64,000 nt of DNA, taken from contig NZ_BOPO01000127.1 of assembly GCF_017312725.1 (NCBI RefSeq), positions 50,480 through 114,479 on the forward strand, written 5' to 3'. The stretch comes from Actinocatenispora comari. GTDB lineage: Bacteria; Actinomycetota; Actinomycetes; Mycobacteriales; Micromonosporaceae. Position numbers and translations under genes: made by a program. The stretch's first letter is position 1; each line of letters opens with the position of its first letter. Below are positions 36,829 to 45,042 of this stretch, in pieces. The notes under the pieces are model-generated. The model made no database searches, was not told the origin of the DNA, and saw only the letters and a program-made list of their open reading frames with translations.

Positions 36829-37608
36829 ATGCCCACCGCACTGGTGACGGGCGCGACCGCGGGGATCGGCGCGGCCTTCGCCGACCGCCTCGCCCGGGAC
36901 GGCCGCGACCTCGTCCTGGTCGCGCGGAACGAGCAGCGGCTGGCCGACACCGCCGCCGAGCTGACCCGGCGGTACGGGGTGGCGGTCGAGGTGCTCGCCG
37001 CCGACCTGTCCACCGCCGACGGGTGCGGCGCGGTCGAGGCCCGGGTGGGCGCGGTCGACAAGCCGGTCGCGCTGCTCGTCAACAACGCCGGCATCTCCCT
37101 GCACAAGCCGTTCACCAGCAACAGCGCCGACGACGAGGAACGGCTGCTCTGGCTGAACGTACGGTCGGTGATGCGGCTGACGCACGCCGCCCTGGCGGTG
37201 ATGGTGCCGCGCCGGTCCGGCGCGATCGTCAACGTGTCGTCGGTGTCCGGGTTCGCCGCGGTGATGCCCGGATCCACCTACCCGGCCAGCAAGGCGTGGG
37301 TGACGAACTTCAGCGAGTCGGTCGGGGCGAAGGTGCGCCGGCACGGCGTCCGGGTGATGGCGCTCTGCCCCGGCTACACGCACACCGAGTTTCACGACAG
37401 CGCCGGGATCGACATGTCCGGGCTGCCGAAGTTCGCCTGGCTCGACGTCGACCAGGTGGTCGCCGAGGGGCTGCGCGACCTGCGCCGCGGCAAGCTGCTC
37501 AGCGTCCCGTCGCTGCGGTACAAGGCGGCCGCGGTGGTGCTGAGCCGGCTGCCCCGCGCGGTGCTGCACCGGCTGCCGAGCGCCGGCGGGAGCCGCACCC
37601 GGGAGTGA
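36829..37608 (+). CDS. Short-chain dehydrogenase/reductase
   Basis: A 259-residue classical SDR. The cofactor motif TGATAGIGAAF is at about 7-17, LVNNAGIS at about 85, the catalytic Ser in NVSSVSG and the YxxxK pair in STYPASKAW at about 150-158. Substrate unknown; close in type to the DltE/YqjQ acyl-chain oxidoreductases. ATG at 36829 is preferred because the protein then begins MPTALVTGA; a GTG at 36820 would add three residues. It follows the membrane protein gene by only 12 bp, so they may be co-transcribed. Confidence 0.87.
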   Translation: MPTALVTGATAGIGAAFADRLARDGRDLVLVARNEQRLADTAAELTRRYGVAVEVLAADLSTADGCGAVEARVGAVDKPVALLVNNAGISLHKPFTSNSADDEERLLWLNVRSVMRLTHAALAVMVPRRSGAIVNVSSVSGFAAVMPGSTYPASKAWVTNFSESVGAKVRRHGVRVMALCPGYTHTEFHDSAGIDMSGLPKFAWLDVDQVVAEGLRDLRRGKLLSVPSLRYKAAAVVLSRLPRAVLHRLPSAGGSRTRE

Positions 37609-37675
37609 CCGTCCCGGGGCCCGAAGGTCGGCGGGCGCCGGTTGCCGGCGCGGCCCGGGCCTCTAGGCTGTGGCC

Positions 37676-38212
37676 GTGTCGGATCGGGAGAACCTGCGTC
37701 AGCTGATCAAGGACCTGGCCGTGGTGCACGGCCGGGTCGTGCTCTCCAGCGGTCGGGAGGCCGACTACTACGTCGACCTGCGCCGCATCACGCTGCACCA
37801 CGCCGCCGCGCCGCTGGTCGGCCGGGTGCTGCTCGACCTGACCGCCGACTGGGGGTACGACGCCGTCGGCGGCCTGACGCTGGGCGCCGACCCGGTCGCC
37901 ACCGCGGTACTGCATGCCGCCGCGGGGCGCGGGCACGGGATCGACGCGTTCGTGGTCCGCAAGCAGGGCAAGGCGCACGGCCTGCAGCGCCGCATCGAGG
38001 GGCCGGACGTCGCCGGCCGGCGGGTGCTCGCCGTCGAGGACACCTCCACCACCGGCGGCAGCGTGCTGGACGCGGTCGAGGCGCTGCGGGCCGAGGGCGC
38101 CGAGGTGGTCGGGGTCGCCGTGGTCGTCGACCGCGGCGCCGGTGACGCGGTCCGCGCCGCCGGCCTGGACTACCGCGCGGCCTACTCGCTCGCCGACCTC
38201 GACCTGGCCTGA
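37676..38212 (+). CDS. pyrE: Orotate phosphoribosyltransferase
   Basis: A 178-residue type I phosphoribosyltransferase that joins orotate and PRPP to give OMP, the fifth step of UMP synthesis. The PRPP-binding loop is VLAVEDTSTTGGSVLDAVEA at about 120-139; FVVRKQGKAHG carries the catalytic Lys loop. A GTG at 37670 is in frame, but GTG at 37676 is preferred because TAGGCT (37664-37669) with TTGCCG 16 nt before it ends exactly 6 nt upstream: a leaderless start. Other pyr genes are not in the window. Confidence 0.95.
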   Translation: MSDRENLRQLIKDLAVVHGRVVLSSGREADYYVDLRRITLHHAAAPLVGRVLLDLTADWGYDAVGGLTLGADPVATAVLHAAAGRGHGIDAFVVRKQGKAHGLQRRIEGPDVAGRRVLAVEDTSTTGGSVLDAVEALRAEGAEVVGVAVVVDRGAGDAVRAAGLDYRAAYSLADLDLA

Positions 38213-38283
38213 CCGGCGCACGTCTGGCCGCAACCGCACCGCGCGGCTGGGGGTGTCTTCATGGCTGGCGGTGAAGGCACGCC

Positions 38284-39216
38284 CTACGCTCGGCGGAGCG
38301 CCGGGTCGGCGGTGAGGGTGCCGGCATCGGCGTCGAGTACCGCCCGGGTACCCAGCGGTACCGTCACCCGCACCGCGCCGTGGCCGATCGGCAGCCCGCC
38401 CAGCACCGGCACGCCGAGCCGGTGCAGCCGGTCGGCGAGCACCTCCGGTACCGAGGGGTCGGTGCCGGCGCAGTCGGTGAACTGACCGACGGCGACGCCG
38501 GCGAGCCCGGCGAACAGGCCGGCGCGCTCCAGGTGCAGCAGCATCCGGTCGACCTTGTACGCGGGTTCGGCGACGTCCTCCAGCAGCAGTACGGCGCCCG
38601 TCGGGTCCGGCGCGTCCGGGGTGCCGATCGTCGCCGCGAGCATCGCCAGGTTGCCGCCGAGCAGCCGCCCGGTGGCGCGCCCGGCGGTGGTCACCGCGGC
38701 GGTGGACTCGGCCGGATCGGCGGCCACCCGTACCGGCGCCGGGTCGAACAGCGCGGTGCGCAGCGCGGCGACGGTCACCGGGTCGAGCTCGGTGCGCAGC
38801 GCGAACGCCGGGCCGTGCAGCGTGGCCAGCCGGGCACCCCGCCACAGCGCCAGGTGCAGCGCGGTGATGTCGGAGAAACCGAGCACGATCTTCGGGTCGC
38901 GCACCACCGCGGCCGTATCGATCCCGCCGACGATTCGTTGGCTGCCATAGCCACCGCGGGTGCACAGCACGGCACGTACCGCGGGGTCCGCCAGGGCGGT
39001 GTTCAGGTCGGCGAGCCGGTCACGATCGGTGCCGGCGACCAGGCCGTCCCGGTCGTACGCGTGTGCGCCGACGGTGACGGACAGTCCCCATCCGCGCAGC
39101 AGTGCGGCTCCGCGTTCGACGTGTTCGGGGGAGACCGGGCCGGCCGGCGAGATCAGTACGACCTGGTCACCTGGGGTGAGTGGGGTGGGCTTGAGGGGCA
39201 AGGAGTCGTCGGACAC
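38284..39216 (-). CDS. LD-carboxypeptidase (peptidase family S66)
   Basis: A 310-residue cytoplasmic serine peptidase that trims the terminal D-Ala from murein tetrapeptides in peptidoglycan recycling, or a microcin-immunity-type homologue. The Ser-Glu-His triad is visible: Ser in VLGFSDITALH (about 115), Glu in LLLEDVAEPAYKVDR (about 210) and His in GLPIGHGAVRV (about 280). The glycine-rich TRGGYGSQR precedes the Ser. A GTG at 39222 is also open; GTG at 39216 is chosen because TAGGCT (39223-39228) lies 6 nt upstream, mirroring pyrE. It adds to the wall-remodelling genes of the window. Confidence 0.9.
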   Translation of the reverse strand: MSDDSLPLKPTPLTPGDQVVLISPAGPVSPEHVERGAALLRGWGLSVTVGAHAYDRDGLVAGTDRDRLADLNTALADPAVRAVLCTRGGYGSQRIVGGIDTAAVVRDPKIVLGFSDITALHLALWRGARLATLHGPAFALRTELDPVTVAALRTALFDPAPVRVAADPAESTAAVTTAGRATGRLLGGNLAMLAATIGTPDAPDPTGAVLLLEDVAEPAYKVDRMLLHLERAGLFAGLAGVAVGQFTDCAGTDPSVPEVLADRLHRLGVPVLGGLPIGHGAVRVTVPLGTRAVLDADAGTLTADPALRRA

Positions 39217-39295
39217 CCGCACAGCCTAGATATGTCGCCCCGCGGGCCGTTACCTACCGCAGTCGGCTGCGTTAACGCTATAGGTACCGGCAAAT

Positions 39296-39311
39296 ATTCA
39301 AGATGTTGAAT
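39296..39311 (+). promoter_or_regulatory. ArsR-type operator
   Basis: ATTCAA-GATG-TTGAAT is a perfect 16-bp palindrome with the ATTCAA half-site typical of ArsR/SmtB operators, 20 bp before the GTG of the metalloregulator gene. A TATAGG stretch just upstream (from about 39280) may be its -10. Confidence 0.7.
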
Positions 39312-39331
39312 GTCCAGGGGGATGAGGGCAC

Positions 39332-39709
39332 GTGACCGCTGTGCTCACCGAGACCGTACCGACCGCTCGCTCGCCGCTCACCGGCGAACCGCTGGCGGCG
39401 GCCGAGGCAGACCGCCTCGCCGGCCTGCTCAAGGCGCTCGCCGACCCTGCCCGGCTGCGGCTGCTCAGCCTGATCCAGGCGGCTCCGCGGCGCGAGGCCT
39501 GCGTCTGCGACCTGATCGGTCCGCTCGGGCTGAGCCAGCCGACGGTCAGCCACCATCTGCGCGTGCTCACCGAGGCCGGCCTGCTGGAGCGGGAGAAGCG
39601 CGGCGTCTGGGCCTACTACCGGATCGTGTCGCCGAACCTGAGCACCGTGGCGAGCCTGATCGCGCCGCCACGCCGGCGGCGCAGCCCGCGCCCGCGTACC
39701 GCGTCCTGA
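39332..39709 (+). CDS. ArsR/SmtB-family metalloregulator
   Basis: A 125-residue winged-helix repressor. The HTH contains LKALADPARLRLLSLI and GLSQPTVSHHLRVLTEAGLLE. Cys57 and Cys59 in EACVCDL form the As(III)/Cd(II)-type site of ArsR/CadC sensors. The last ~20 residues are basic (PPRRRRSPRPR). A palindromic operator of the right class lies directly upstream, so it represses itself. No arsenate reductase, Acr3 or P-type ATPase gene is beside it in this window. GTG start with a GATGAGGG site. Confidence 0.88.
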   Translation: MTAVLTETVPTARSPLTGEPLAAAEADRLAGLLKALADPARLRLLSLIQAAPRREACVCDLIGPLGLSQPTVSHHLRVLTEAGLLEREKRGVWAYYRIVSPNLSTVASLIAPPRRRRSPRPRTAS

Positions 39710-39722
39710 CGGGTGCTGCTTG

Positions 39723-39754
39723 CCCGGGCCGGTGGGGGCGCCGGCCCGGGTCTT
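39723..39754 (+). terminator. Terminator after the ArsR gene
   Basis: CCCGGGCCGG (39723-39732) pairs with CCGGCCCGGG (39741-39750), followed by TCTT. A second, shorter palindrome, ACCCGGG/CCCGGGT (39878-39897), borders the convergent gene. Confidence 0.7.
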
Positions 39755-39896
39755 GCCGTCCACGGCACCCGCACGCGCCGCAGGCGTGCCGCGGGGCCGG
39801 GATGCGCCGCCGGGCGTGCTGCGGGCCAAGGCGGGTCGTGATTGGCCGTGGCTCCGGGCGTCCGGTCGGGTCGACGAACCCGGGCCCGGACCCGGG

Positions 39897-41045
39897 TCAG
39901 GATCGGATCGCGAGGTAGGCGGCGACCAGCAGGGCCAGCACACCGATCGCGCCGAGCGCCATGATGATCAGCAGGATCGGCAGCGCCCGGCCGCCGCCGA
40001 CCGGTACCCGGCGAGCGGTGTACGGCGCGGCGATCGGCCGCGGCGCCGCGGTGTACGGCCGGCCCTGGTAGGCGGGCATCGGCGGCAGCTCCCGGCCAGG
40101 CCGGGCGGGCGGCCGCAGCTGGCCGGTCTGGTGCGTGGGCAACGGGCCGGTGCGCGCCGTCGGTTCGACCGGCCGCCCGGTGTGATCGACCCGCGGCTGC
40201 TGGCCGGTGTGCGCGACCCGGGGCAGCTGGCCGGTGTGTCGGGCCGGGCCGGAGACCGGCGGGAGCGGGTTCGTCGGTGACTCCACCACCCGGGGCAGCT
40301 GCCCGGTGTGCCGGGCGCCGGCCGGTGAGCGGTACCCGGGCGGTGCTGCTCCCGGAGGCGGTCCGGAGGCCGGTGGCATGGCCCGGCCGGCCCGCGGGAT
40401 GGAGCCGGTGTCGGCGGTGGTCCGGGGGATGGAGCCGGCGTCGGCGTGCACCGGCCGCCCGTCCGGCCCGACCCGGGGCATCGAGCCGGTGTCCGCGACG
40501 CGCGGGATGGAGCCGGTGTCGGCGTGCACCGGCCGCCCGTCCGGGCCGACCCGGGGCATCGAGCCGGTGTCGCCGGGAAGCGGCCGACGGGCCGGGTCGC
40601 CGGCCGAGACCGGCCGGCCGTCCGGCCCGACCCGGGGGATGGAGCCGGTGTCCGCGGCGCGCGGGATGGACCCGGTGTCGGTACGGGTGGCGAGGTTGCC
40701 GGTGTGCCGGCCCGGCGCCGGCGGCCGCACCGTACTGACCAGGCGGTCGAACACGCTGCGCACGCCGATGGTGCCGGCCGCGTCGATGCTCGCCACCCAC
40801 GGCTGCTCGCCGGACAGCTCGACGCCGGCGAACTCCTCACCGGCCGGCGCGTGCGCCCGGGCCCACTGGTACGCCTCGGTCAGCGCGCCGCGCAGCGAGT
40901 CGTCGTGCACCGCGGACGGCCCCATGGTCAGGATCGTCACCGCCCGACCCTGCTCGTCCTTGCCGCGGCAGATCTCGAACCCGCCGTGCACCCGGACGGT
41001 GGTCACGCCACGGAACGGACCGACGTCGCGTCCAGTGGGTTCCAT
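39897..41045 (-). CDS. Repeat-rich protein with single C-terminal transmembrane anchor
   Basis: A 382-residue protein not assigned to a family. The N-terminal ~115 residues look globular (VTTVRVHGGFEICRGKDEQG, AVTILTMGPSAVHDDSLRGA). The middle ~230 residues are low-complexity with repeated TGSIPRVGPDGRPV and later HTGQLPRV-type units. The last ~28 residues are one hydrophobic helix (ALPILLIIMALGAIGVLALL) ending AYLAIRS. There is no signal peptide, so a tail-anchored topology with the bulk in the cytoplasm is inferred. ATG with GGAGAA site. Function unknown; layout suggests a membrane-tethered scaffold or sensor. Confidence 0.65.
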   Translation of the reverse strand: MEPTGRDVGPFRGVTTVRVHGGFEICRGKDEQGRAVTILTMGPSAVHDDSLRGALTEAYQWARAHAPAGEEFAGVELSGEQPWVASIDAAGTIGVRSVFDRLVSTVRPPAPGRHTGNLATRTDTGSIPRAADTGSIPRVGPDGRPVSAGDPARRPLPGDTGSMPRVGPDGRPVHADTGSIPRVADTGSMPRVGPDGRPVHADAGSIPRTTADTGSIPRAGRAMPPASGPPPGAAPPGYRSPAGARHTGQLPRVVESPTNPLPPVSGPARHTGQLPRVAHTGQQPRVDHTGRPVEPTARTGPLPTHQTGQLRPPARPGRELPPMPAYQGRPYTAAPRPIAAPYTARRVPVGGGRALPILLIIMALGAIGVLALLVAAYLAIRS

Positions 41046-41186
41046 CGGCTTCTCCGGCGTACCGAGGGTGAGTCTGCGGCTCGTTTCCCGACACACCGTC
41101 TCGGGCCGCGAGCTCCGGTCCGGCTCAGCGTACCCGGCCGGATCCGGCGCCGACCGGGGCGCGGGCGTGGCGCGGTTCGCGCACCG

Positions 41187-41921
41187 TCACCGGTGCGTCG
41201 CGGGCTGCGAGTCGGTGTCGTCGTCGGCGGTCCGCTCGGCGCCGCCACGACGCCGCGCCAGCAGCCGCTTCACCAGCTCACGCAGCATCGGCAGCAGCGC
41301 GATCAGCACGATCGCCGCGATGATCGGCAGCAGGTACTTGTCGATGATGGCCGGCGGGATCACGCCGGCGGTGCGGTTGCCGAGCAGGATGATGCCGTCG
41401 GTCCAGATCACGCCGCCGACCACGTTCCAGAGCAGGAACTTCTGCCACGGCATCTCCAGGATGCCGGCGACCGGGTTCAGGAACGCGCGGACCACCGGGA
41501 TGAACCGGGCCAGCACGACGGCCTTGGCCGGCCCGAACTTGTTGAAGTAGTACTCCGCCTTGTCCACGTACTGCGCCTTGAACAGGCGCGACGCGGGCCG
41601 GTCGAACATGGCTCGGCCGAACCGGGCGCCGAGGAAGTGGCCGAGCTGTGCCCCGACGATCGCCGCGATCGGCACCCCGATCAGCAGCGCCGGCAGGGAC
41701 AGCTGGGTACCGAGCAGGTGCTCGGCGACGCCGGAACTGGCGATGCCGGCGATGAACAGCATCGTGTCGCCGGGCAGGAAGAACCCGAAGAACAGTCCGG
41801 TCTCGGCGAAGATCACCGTATAGACGCCGACCAGCCCGAACGTGTCGATCAGCGACTTCGGATCCAGCAGGTTGACCGCCAGCGGCTCGCTCGCCGCCCG
41901 GACCGACTCGACATCCCCCAT
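41187..41921 (-). CDS. DedA-family membrane protein
   Basis: A 244-residue integral membrane protein of the DedA/VTT superfamily, now linked to lipid scrambling or undecaprenyl-phosphate/phospholipid transport. Family marks are EtGLFFGFFLPGD (about 43-55) and the essential Arg region ARFIPVVRAFLNPVAG (about 140-155). Cytoplasmic basic/acidic tail. ATG at 41921 is preferred: TAGCGT lies 7 nt upstream (leaderless), while a GTG at 41930 would sit inside that spacing. M. tuberculosis carries a DedA gene (Rv0364) beside fba; here fba is 10 kb away. Confidence 0.92.
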   Translation of the reverse strand: MGDVESVRAASEPLAVNLLDPKSLIDTFGLVGVYTVIFAETGLFFGFFLPGDTMLFIAGIASSGVAEHLLGTQLSLPALLIGVPIAAIVGAQLGHFLGARFGRAMFDRPASRLFKAQYVDKAEYYFNKFGPAKAVVLARFIPVVRAFLNPVAGILEMPWQKFLLWNVVGGVIWTDGIILLGNRTAGVIPPAIIDKYLLPIIAAIVLIALLPMLRELVKRLLARRRGGAERTADDDTDSQPATHR

Positions 41922-42052
41922 GTGCGGCACGCTACCGACGCGTCGCTGACATCGAGCTGAGCGGTGTGACCAGCGATGCCGCCCCGGTCAGCCTGTCGTC
42001 TCCCACCCCGATGCACCCCACCGTGCCGAGGCTACCCGGCGGAAAGATCGCC

Positions 42053-43363
42053 TCACGCCTCGGCCGCGAGATGTGCGGGCGATCCCACACGCCGGGGCCG
42101 CCGCGCCTTCAACCCCGGTACCAGCAGCGCCACCAGCACGCCGAACACCAGGTACCCGCAGATCACCAGCAGGTGGGTGGTGATGTGGTGGGAGCCGAAG
42201 TAGGAGACGTTGCGCACCGTCTGGGTGGCGGCACCGGTACCGATCCAGGGGCCGATCGCGCGCCAGAACGTCGGCAGCATCGGCCACGGGAACACCCCGC
42301 CGGAGCTCGGGTTGCCGAGTACCACGAACACCGCGATCGCGATGCCGATGCCGATCACCCCGGCCAGTACCTGCATCGCCATCGTGAACGCGGCGGCGGA
42401 GAACACCAGCAGCGCCCCGATCCACCACAGCTGGCCGACCGATGCCGGCAGCGCGTGCAGTACCGGGCCGACGACGATCGCGCCGCCCACCCCGGCGGCG
42501 ATCGAGTACACCGCCATCGCGAGCAGCCGGATGAACGCGCGGCGCAGGTTCGCCGGCCGGGTACCGGCCGAGACGCCGAGCATCGAGGCGACCAGGTAGC
42601 CGCCCACGCTCCACGCCACGACCAGGTAGAACGAGCTCAGCTCCTCGAAGTCGTCGGATGGCAGCGGCTTGACGTCGACCACCGACAGCCGCAGCCCGGC
42701 GCGCGGCGCGACCGCCTTCATGACCCGCTCCAGCGCCTGCGACATCGACGGCCCGGCGGCGCTCGCCACGACCAACCGGGCGGTACCGCCGCCGGTCGGG
42801 GCGGGCGTGACCAGCAGCGCACCGTCCGCGTCCCGGGTCGTCACCTGGCGCCGCGCGGTCGCCGCATCGGCCACGGTACGGGCCTCGACCGGCTCCCCGG
42901 GCAGCCCGTTGAGCTGCTTCAGCAGCGGCCCCGCCGCCTGGCTCGGCGCCGCCACGGCGAGGTCGATGCGGTGCGGCTTCGGGTTGTGCAGCGCGCCCAT
43001 GTAGGACAGCGCGAACGCCAGCATCAGCAGGAACACGCCGACGCACAGCAACGCCGACCGCGGCGTCACCGCGTCCTTCCAGTCCCGTACCGCCGCCCGG
43101 TCCCGGTGTTTCGTCGCCCCGCCGGTGCCCGGTGTCGCCTCGTCGCTGGAGCCCGGTGTCGCCTCGCCGCCGGAGCCTGGTGTGGCGTCACCACCGGTGC
43201 CCGGTGTCGCCTCTCCGCTGGAGCCTGGTGTGGCGTCACCACCGGTGCCCGGTGTCGCGTCGCCGCCGACGGCGGGTACGGCGCCGTCGGCGGGGCCGGT
43301 CGCCGGGGGTTCGCCGCCCGGCCGGGGCGCCGCGTCGTCGTTCGTACCGTCGTGTTCGTTCAC
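42053..43363 (-). CDS. YhgE/ABC-2-like membrane protein with repeat-rich N-terminus
   Basis: A 436-residue protein. A cytoplasmic head of about 95 residues holds repeated eight-residue GDATPGTG/GEATPGSG units. A first TM helix follows (ALLCVGVFLLMLAFALSYMG), then an extracytoplasmic domain of about 130 residues, then five or six further TM helices. This outline (one TM, large outside domain, ABC-2-type membrane block) matches YhgE/Pip-like proteins related to ESX and phage-infection proteins. Substrate unknown. GTG with GGGGGAG site. Confidence 0.7.
   Translation of the reverse strand: MNEHDGTNDDAAPRPGGEPPATGPADGAVPAVGGDATPGTGGDATPGSSGEATPGTGGDATPGSGGEATPGSSDEATPGTGGATKHRDRAAVRDWKDAVTPRSALLCVGVFLLMLAFALSYMGALHNPKPHRIDLAVAAPSQAAGPLLKQLNGLPGEPVEARTVADAATARRQVTTRDADGALLVTPAPTGGGTARLVVASAAGPSMSQALERVMKAVAPRAGLRLSVVDVKPLPSDDFEELSSFYLVVAWSVGGYLVASMLGVSAGTRPANLRRAFIRLLAMAVYSIAAGVGGAIVVGPVLHALPASVGQLWWIGALLVFSAAAFTMAMQVLAGVIGIGIAIAVFVVLGNPSSGGVFPWPMLPTFWRAIGPWIGTGAATQTVRNVSYFGSHHITTHLLVICGYLVFGVLVALLVPGLKARRPRRVGSPAHLAAEA
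43124..43267 (-). repeat. 24-bp in-frame repeat with 48-bp higher-order copies
   Basis: The block beginning GGAGCCTGGTGTGGCGTCAC occurs at 43172 and again at 43220, 48 bp apart and identical over about 39 bp. Shorter 24-bp related copies flank it. It encodes the Gly-Asp/Glu-Ala-Thr-Pro-Gly repeats of the YhgE-like protein. Confidence 0.8.
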
Positions 43364-43498
43364 GGCCGCTCCCCCGGGAATGCGGATGTTCTCCGCAGTT
43401 TCTCCCGCCGGTACGCGTCGTGTGCACGGTTTGCCCAGAGTGCCACCCGCTGCGGGCCGGTGGCGTCGGCGCGGACCCCACGGTCCCCGGCGACGGTC

Positions 43499-44854
43499 CT
43501 AACAGTCCAGGAAGATCGGGTTGGTCAGCGCCGCCATCGAGCCGTACGGGAGGGCGGCGCCGGCATCGGCGTGCCGTACCTCGGCGCGGACGTAGCCGGT
43601 GCAGCGGGCGGTGGTGCGCCACTCGACCAGGCCGGGCAGCGGCGCCGCGTGCACCAGGCCCCGGTCGGTGACCAGGCGTACCGTGCCGGCCGGAACGCCG
43701 GCGACGTCCAGCCGCACCGTGACCGGGGTGTCCGGCGCGACGGCGAGCCGGTCGCCGATCCCGGCGGTACGCCCGTCCGCGGTCGCCACGAGCGACACGG
43801 TCACCGCGGCGTCGTCCGCCAGGTACGAGCGGCCCGCGGCGATGCCCGCCTTGATCCCGGTGGCGGACAGCGCCTCGGCGTGCACCACGGTCTGCGGCAG
43901 GCCGACCACGTCGCCGTCCCGGTGCGCGTCGCTGTTGCCCATCGCCGGGACGAACCGGCCGGCGACCAGCGTCCCGTCCCAGGTGGCGAGCGCCGCCTCG
44001 TTGCCGATCGACCACGGGCCGTTCCACACCTCGACCGCGTCGGCCTGCTCGTAGCCGAACTTCCACGAGCACGCCACGCACTGCCCGTACGGGTGGGCCG
44101 GCACGACGAGGCCGCCGAGCTCGCGCACCCGCGCCGCGTGGTCGGCGAACACGCCGTCGGTGGCCCGGTACCGCCAGTCGATCCAGGAGCCGGGCGGCAG
44201 GCCGATGGCGAGGCAGTGGCCGTTGCGGGTGGTGATCTCCTCGCCGGTGAGGATCAGCAGGTCGTCCCCGGCGTACTCGCCCCAGACCCGGTGCGAGGCG
44301 GGCGTGTTGTGCTCGCTGGAGTTGATGAAGTCCAGGCCGCGGGCCCGCGCGGCGGCGGCGACCTGCGCCGGGGTACGGCCGCCGTCGGAGTAGACGGTGT
44401 GCAGGTGGCAGTCGCCGCGGTACCAGCCGGGGCCGCGCCCGGTCGCCGCCGGCGGGTACCGCACCGACGGCTCACCGGCCACCGGCGCGTCGTCGAACGT
44501 CACCTCGACCGTGTAGTCGAGCCCGCCCGGCGCCACCGTGTACGGCCCGAGCACGACGTGCCAGCGGCCCGGCTCGATCGGCCCCGGCAGGTAGCCGGGC
44601 GTGGCGTCGGCCGCGGACAGCTCGAACCGGTCCCGCGCCCCACCGGACCAGCCGCGAAAGCCCGCCTCGGTCCCGCGCTGGTCGAAGATGCCCACGTCGC
44701 AGGCGTTGCCGACGGTGCCCGCGGCCAGCACCGGCCGGTCGTACGAGTACCGCACGGCGAGGCGCGCGGTGCCGGCCGGCACGTCGACCGGCAGGTACAC
44801 GTAGTCGGCGGCGCCAGGGTCGAGATGCCCGGTGTACACGCGTTTCTGCACCAC
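43499..44854 (-). CDS. PHP-domain metallohydrolase (CehA/McbA-type)
   Basis: About 451 residues. A beta-rich N-terminal domain (about 1-165) precedes a PHP domain (about 175-370) with metal ligands in GDCHLHTVYSDG, NSSEHN, VVPAHPYGQC and MGNSDAHRDGD. A small beta domain closes the protein. CehA/McbA relatives hydrolyse carbamate insecticides or other esters, but most family members have no known substrate. No signal peptide is visible. Start is uncertain: two adjacent GTG codons (44854, 44851) open the first folded strand, and the open frame extends further into repetitive DNA. Confidence 0.8.
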   Translation of the reverse strand: MVQKRVYTGHLDPGAADYVYLPVDVPAGTARLAVRYSYDRPVLAAGTVGNACDVGIFDQRGTEAGFRGWSGGARDRFELSAADATPGYLPGPIEPGRWHVVLGPYTVAPGGLDYTVEVTFDDAPVAGEPSVRYPPAATGRGPGWYRGDCHLHTVYSDGGRTPAQVAAAARARGLDFINSSEHNTPASHRVWGEYAGDDLLILTGEEITTRNGHCLAIGLPPGSWIDWRYRATDGVFADHAARVRELGGLVVPAHPYGQCVACSWKFGYEQADAVEVWNGPWSIGNEAALATWDGTLVAGRFVPAMGNSDAHRDGDVVGLPQTVVHAEALSATGIKAGIAAGRSYLADDAAVTVSLVATADGRTAGIGDRLAVAPDTPVTVRLDVAGVPAGTVRLVTDRGLVHAAPLPGLVEWRTTARCTGYVRAEVRHADAGAALPYGSMAALTNPIFLDC

Positions 44855-44867
44855 GCCAGTCTGCCGT

Positions 44868-44990
44868 GCCCTCCCGGCCCCCCGGCAACCCTGCCGTCCC
44901 GGCCGCGCGGTACCTCTTGGCCGGCAACCCCGTCGCCCCGGTCGCGCGGCAACCCTGTCGTCCCGGTCGCCCGGCAACCTTGCTCACCTG
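44868..44990. repeat. Degenerate tandem repeat with CGGCAACCCTG core
   Basis: Four to five copies of a ~25-28-bp unit like CCCGGTCGCGCGGCAACCCT lie in the divergent gap between the PHP and esterase genes. Similar CGGCAACCCTG cores occur singly at about 22867 and 22890. Confidence 0.6.
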
Positions 44991-45042
44991 CCGGGACTGT
45001 GGCGTTCGCGTACCGATCAACTGCGGGACGGAGGTTTCCGGC

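Noticed and set aside
40207..41550. A 447-codon plus-strand frame antisense to the tail-anchored repeat protein and DedA
   Set aside because: Composition is Arg/Pro/Ser shadow type; it crosses two well-supported minus-strand genes and has no ribosome site.
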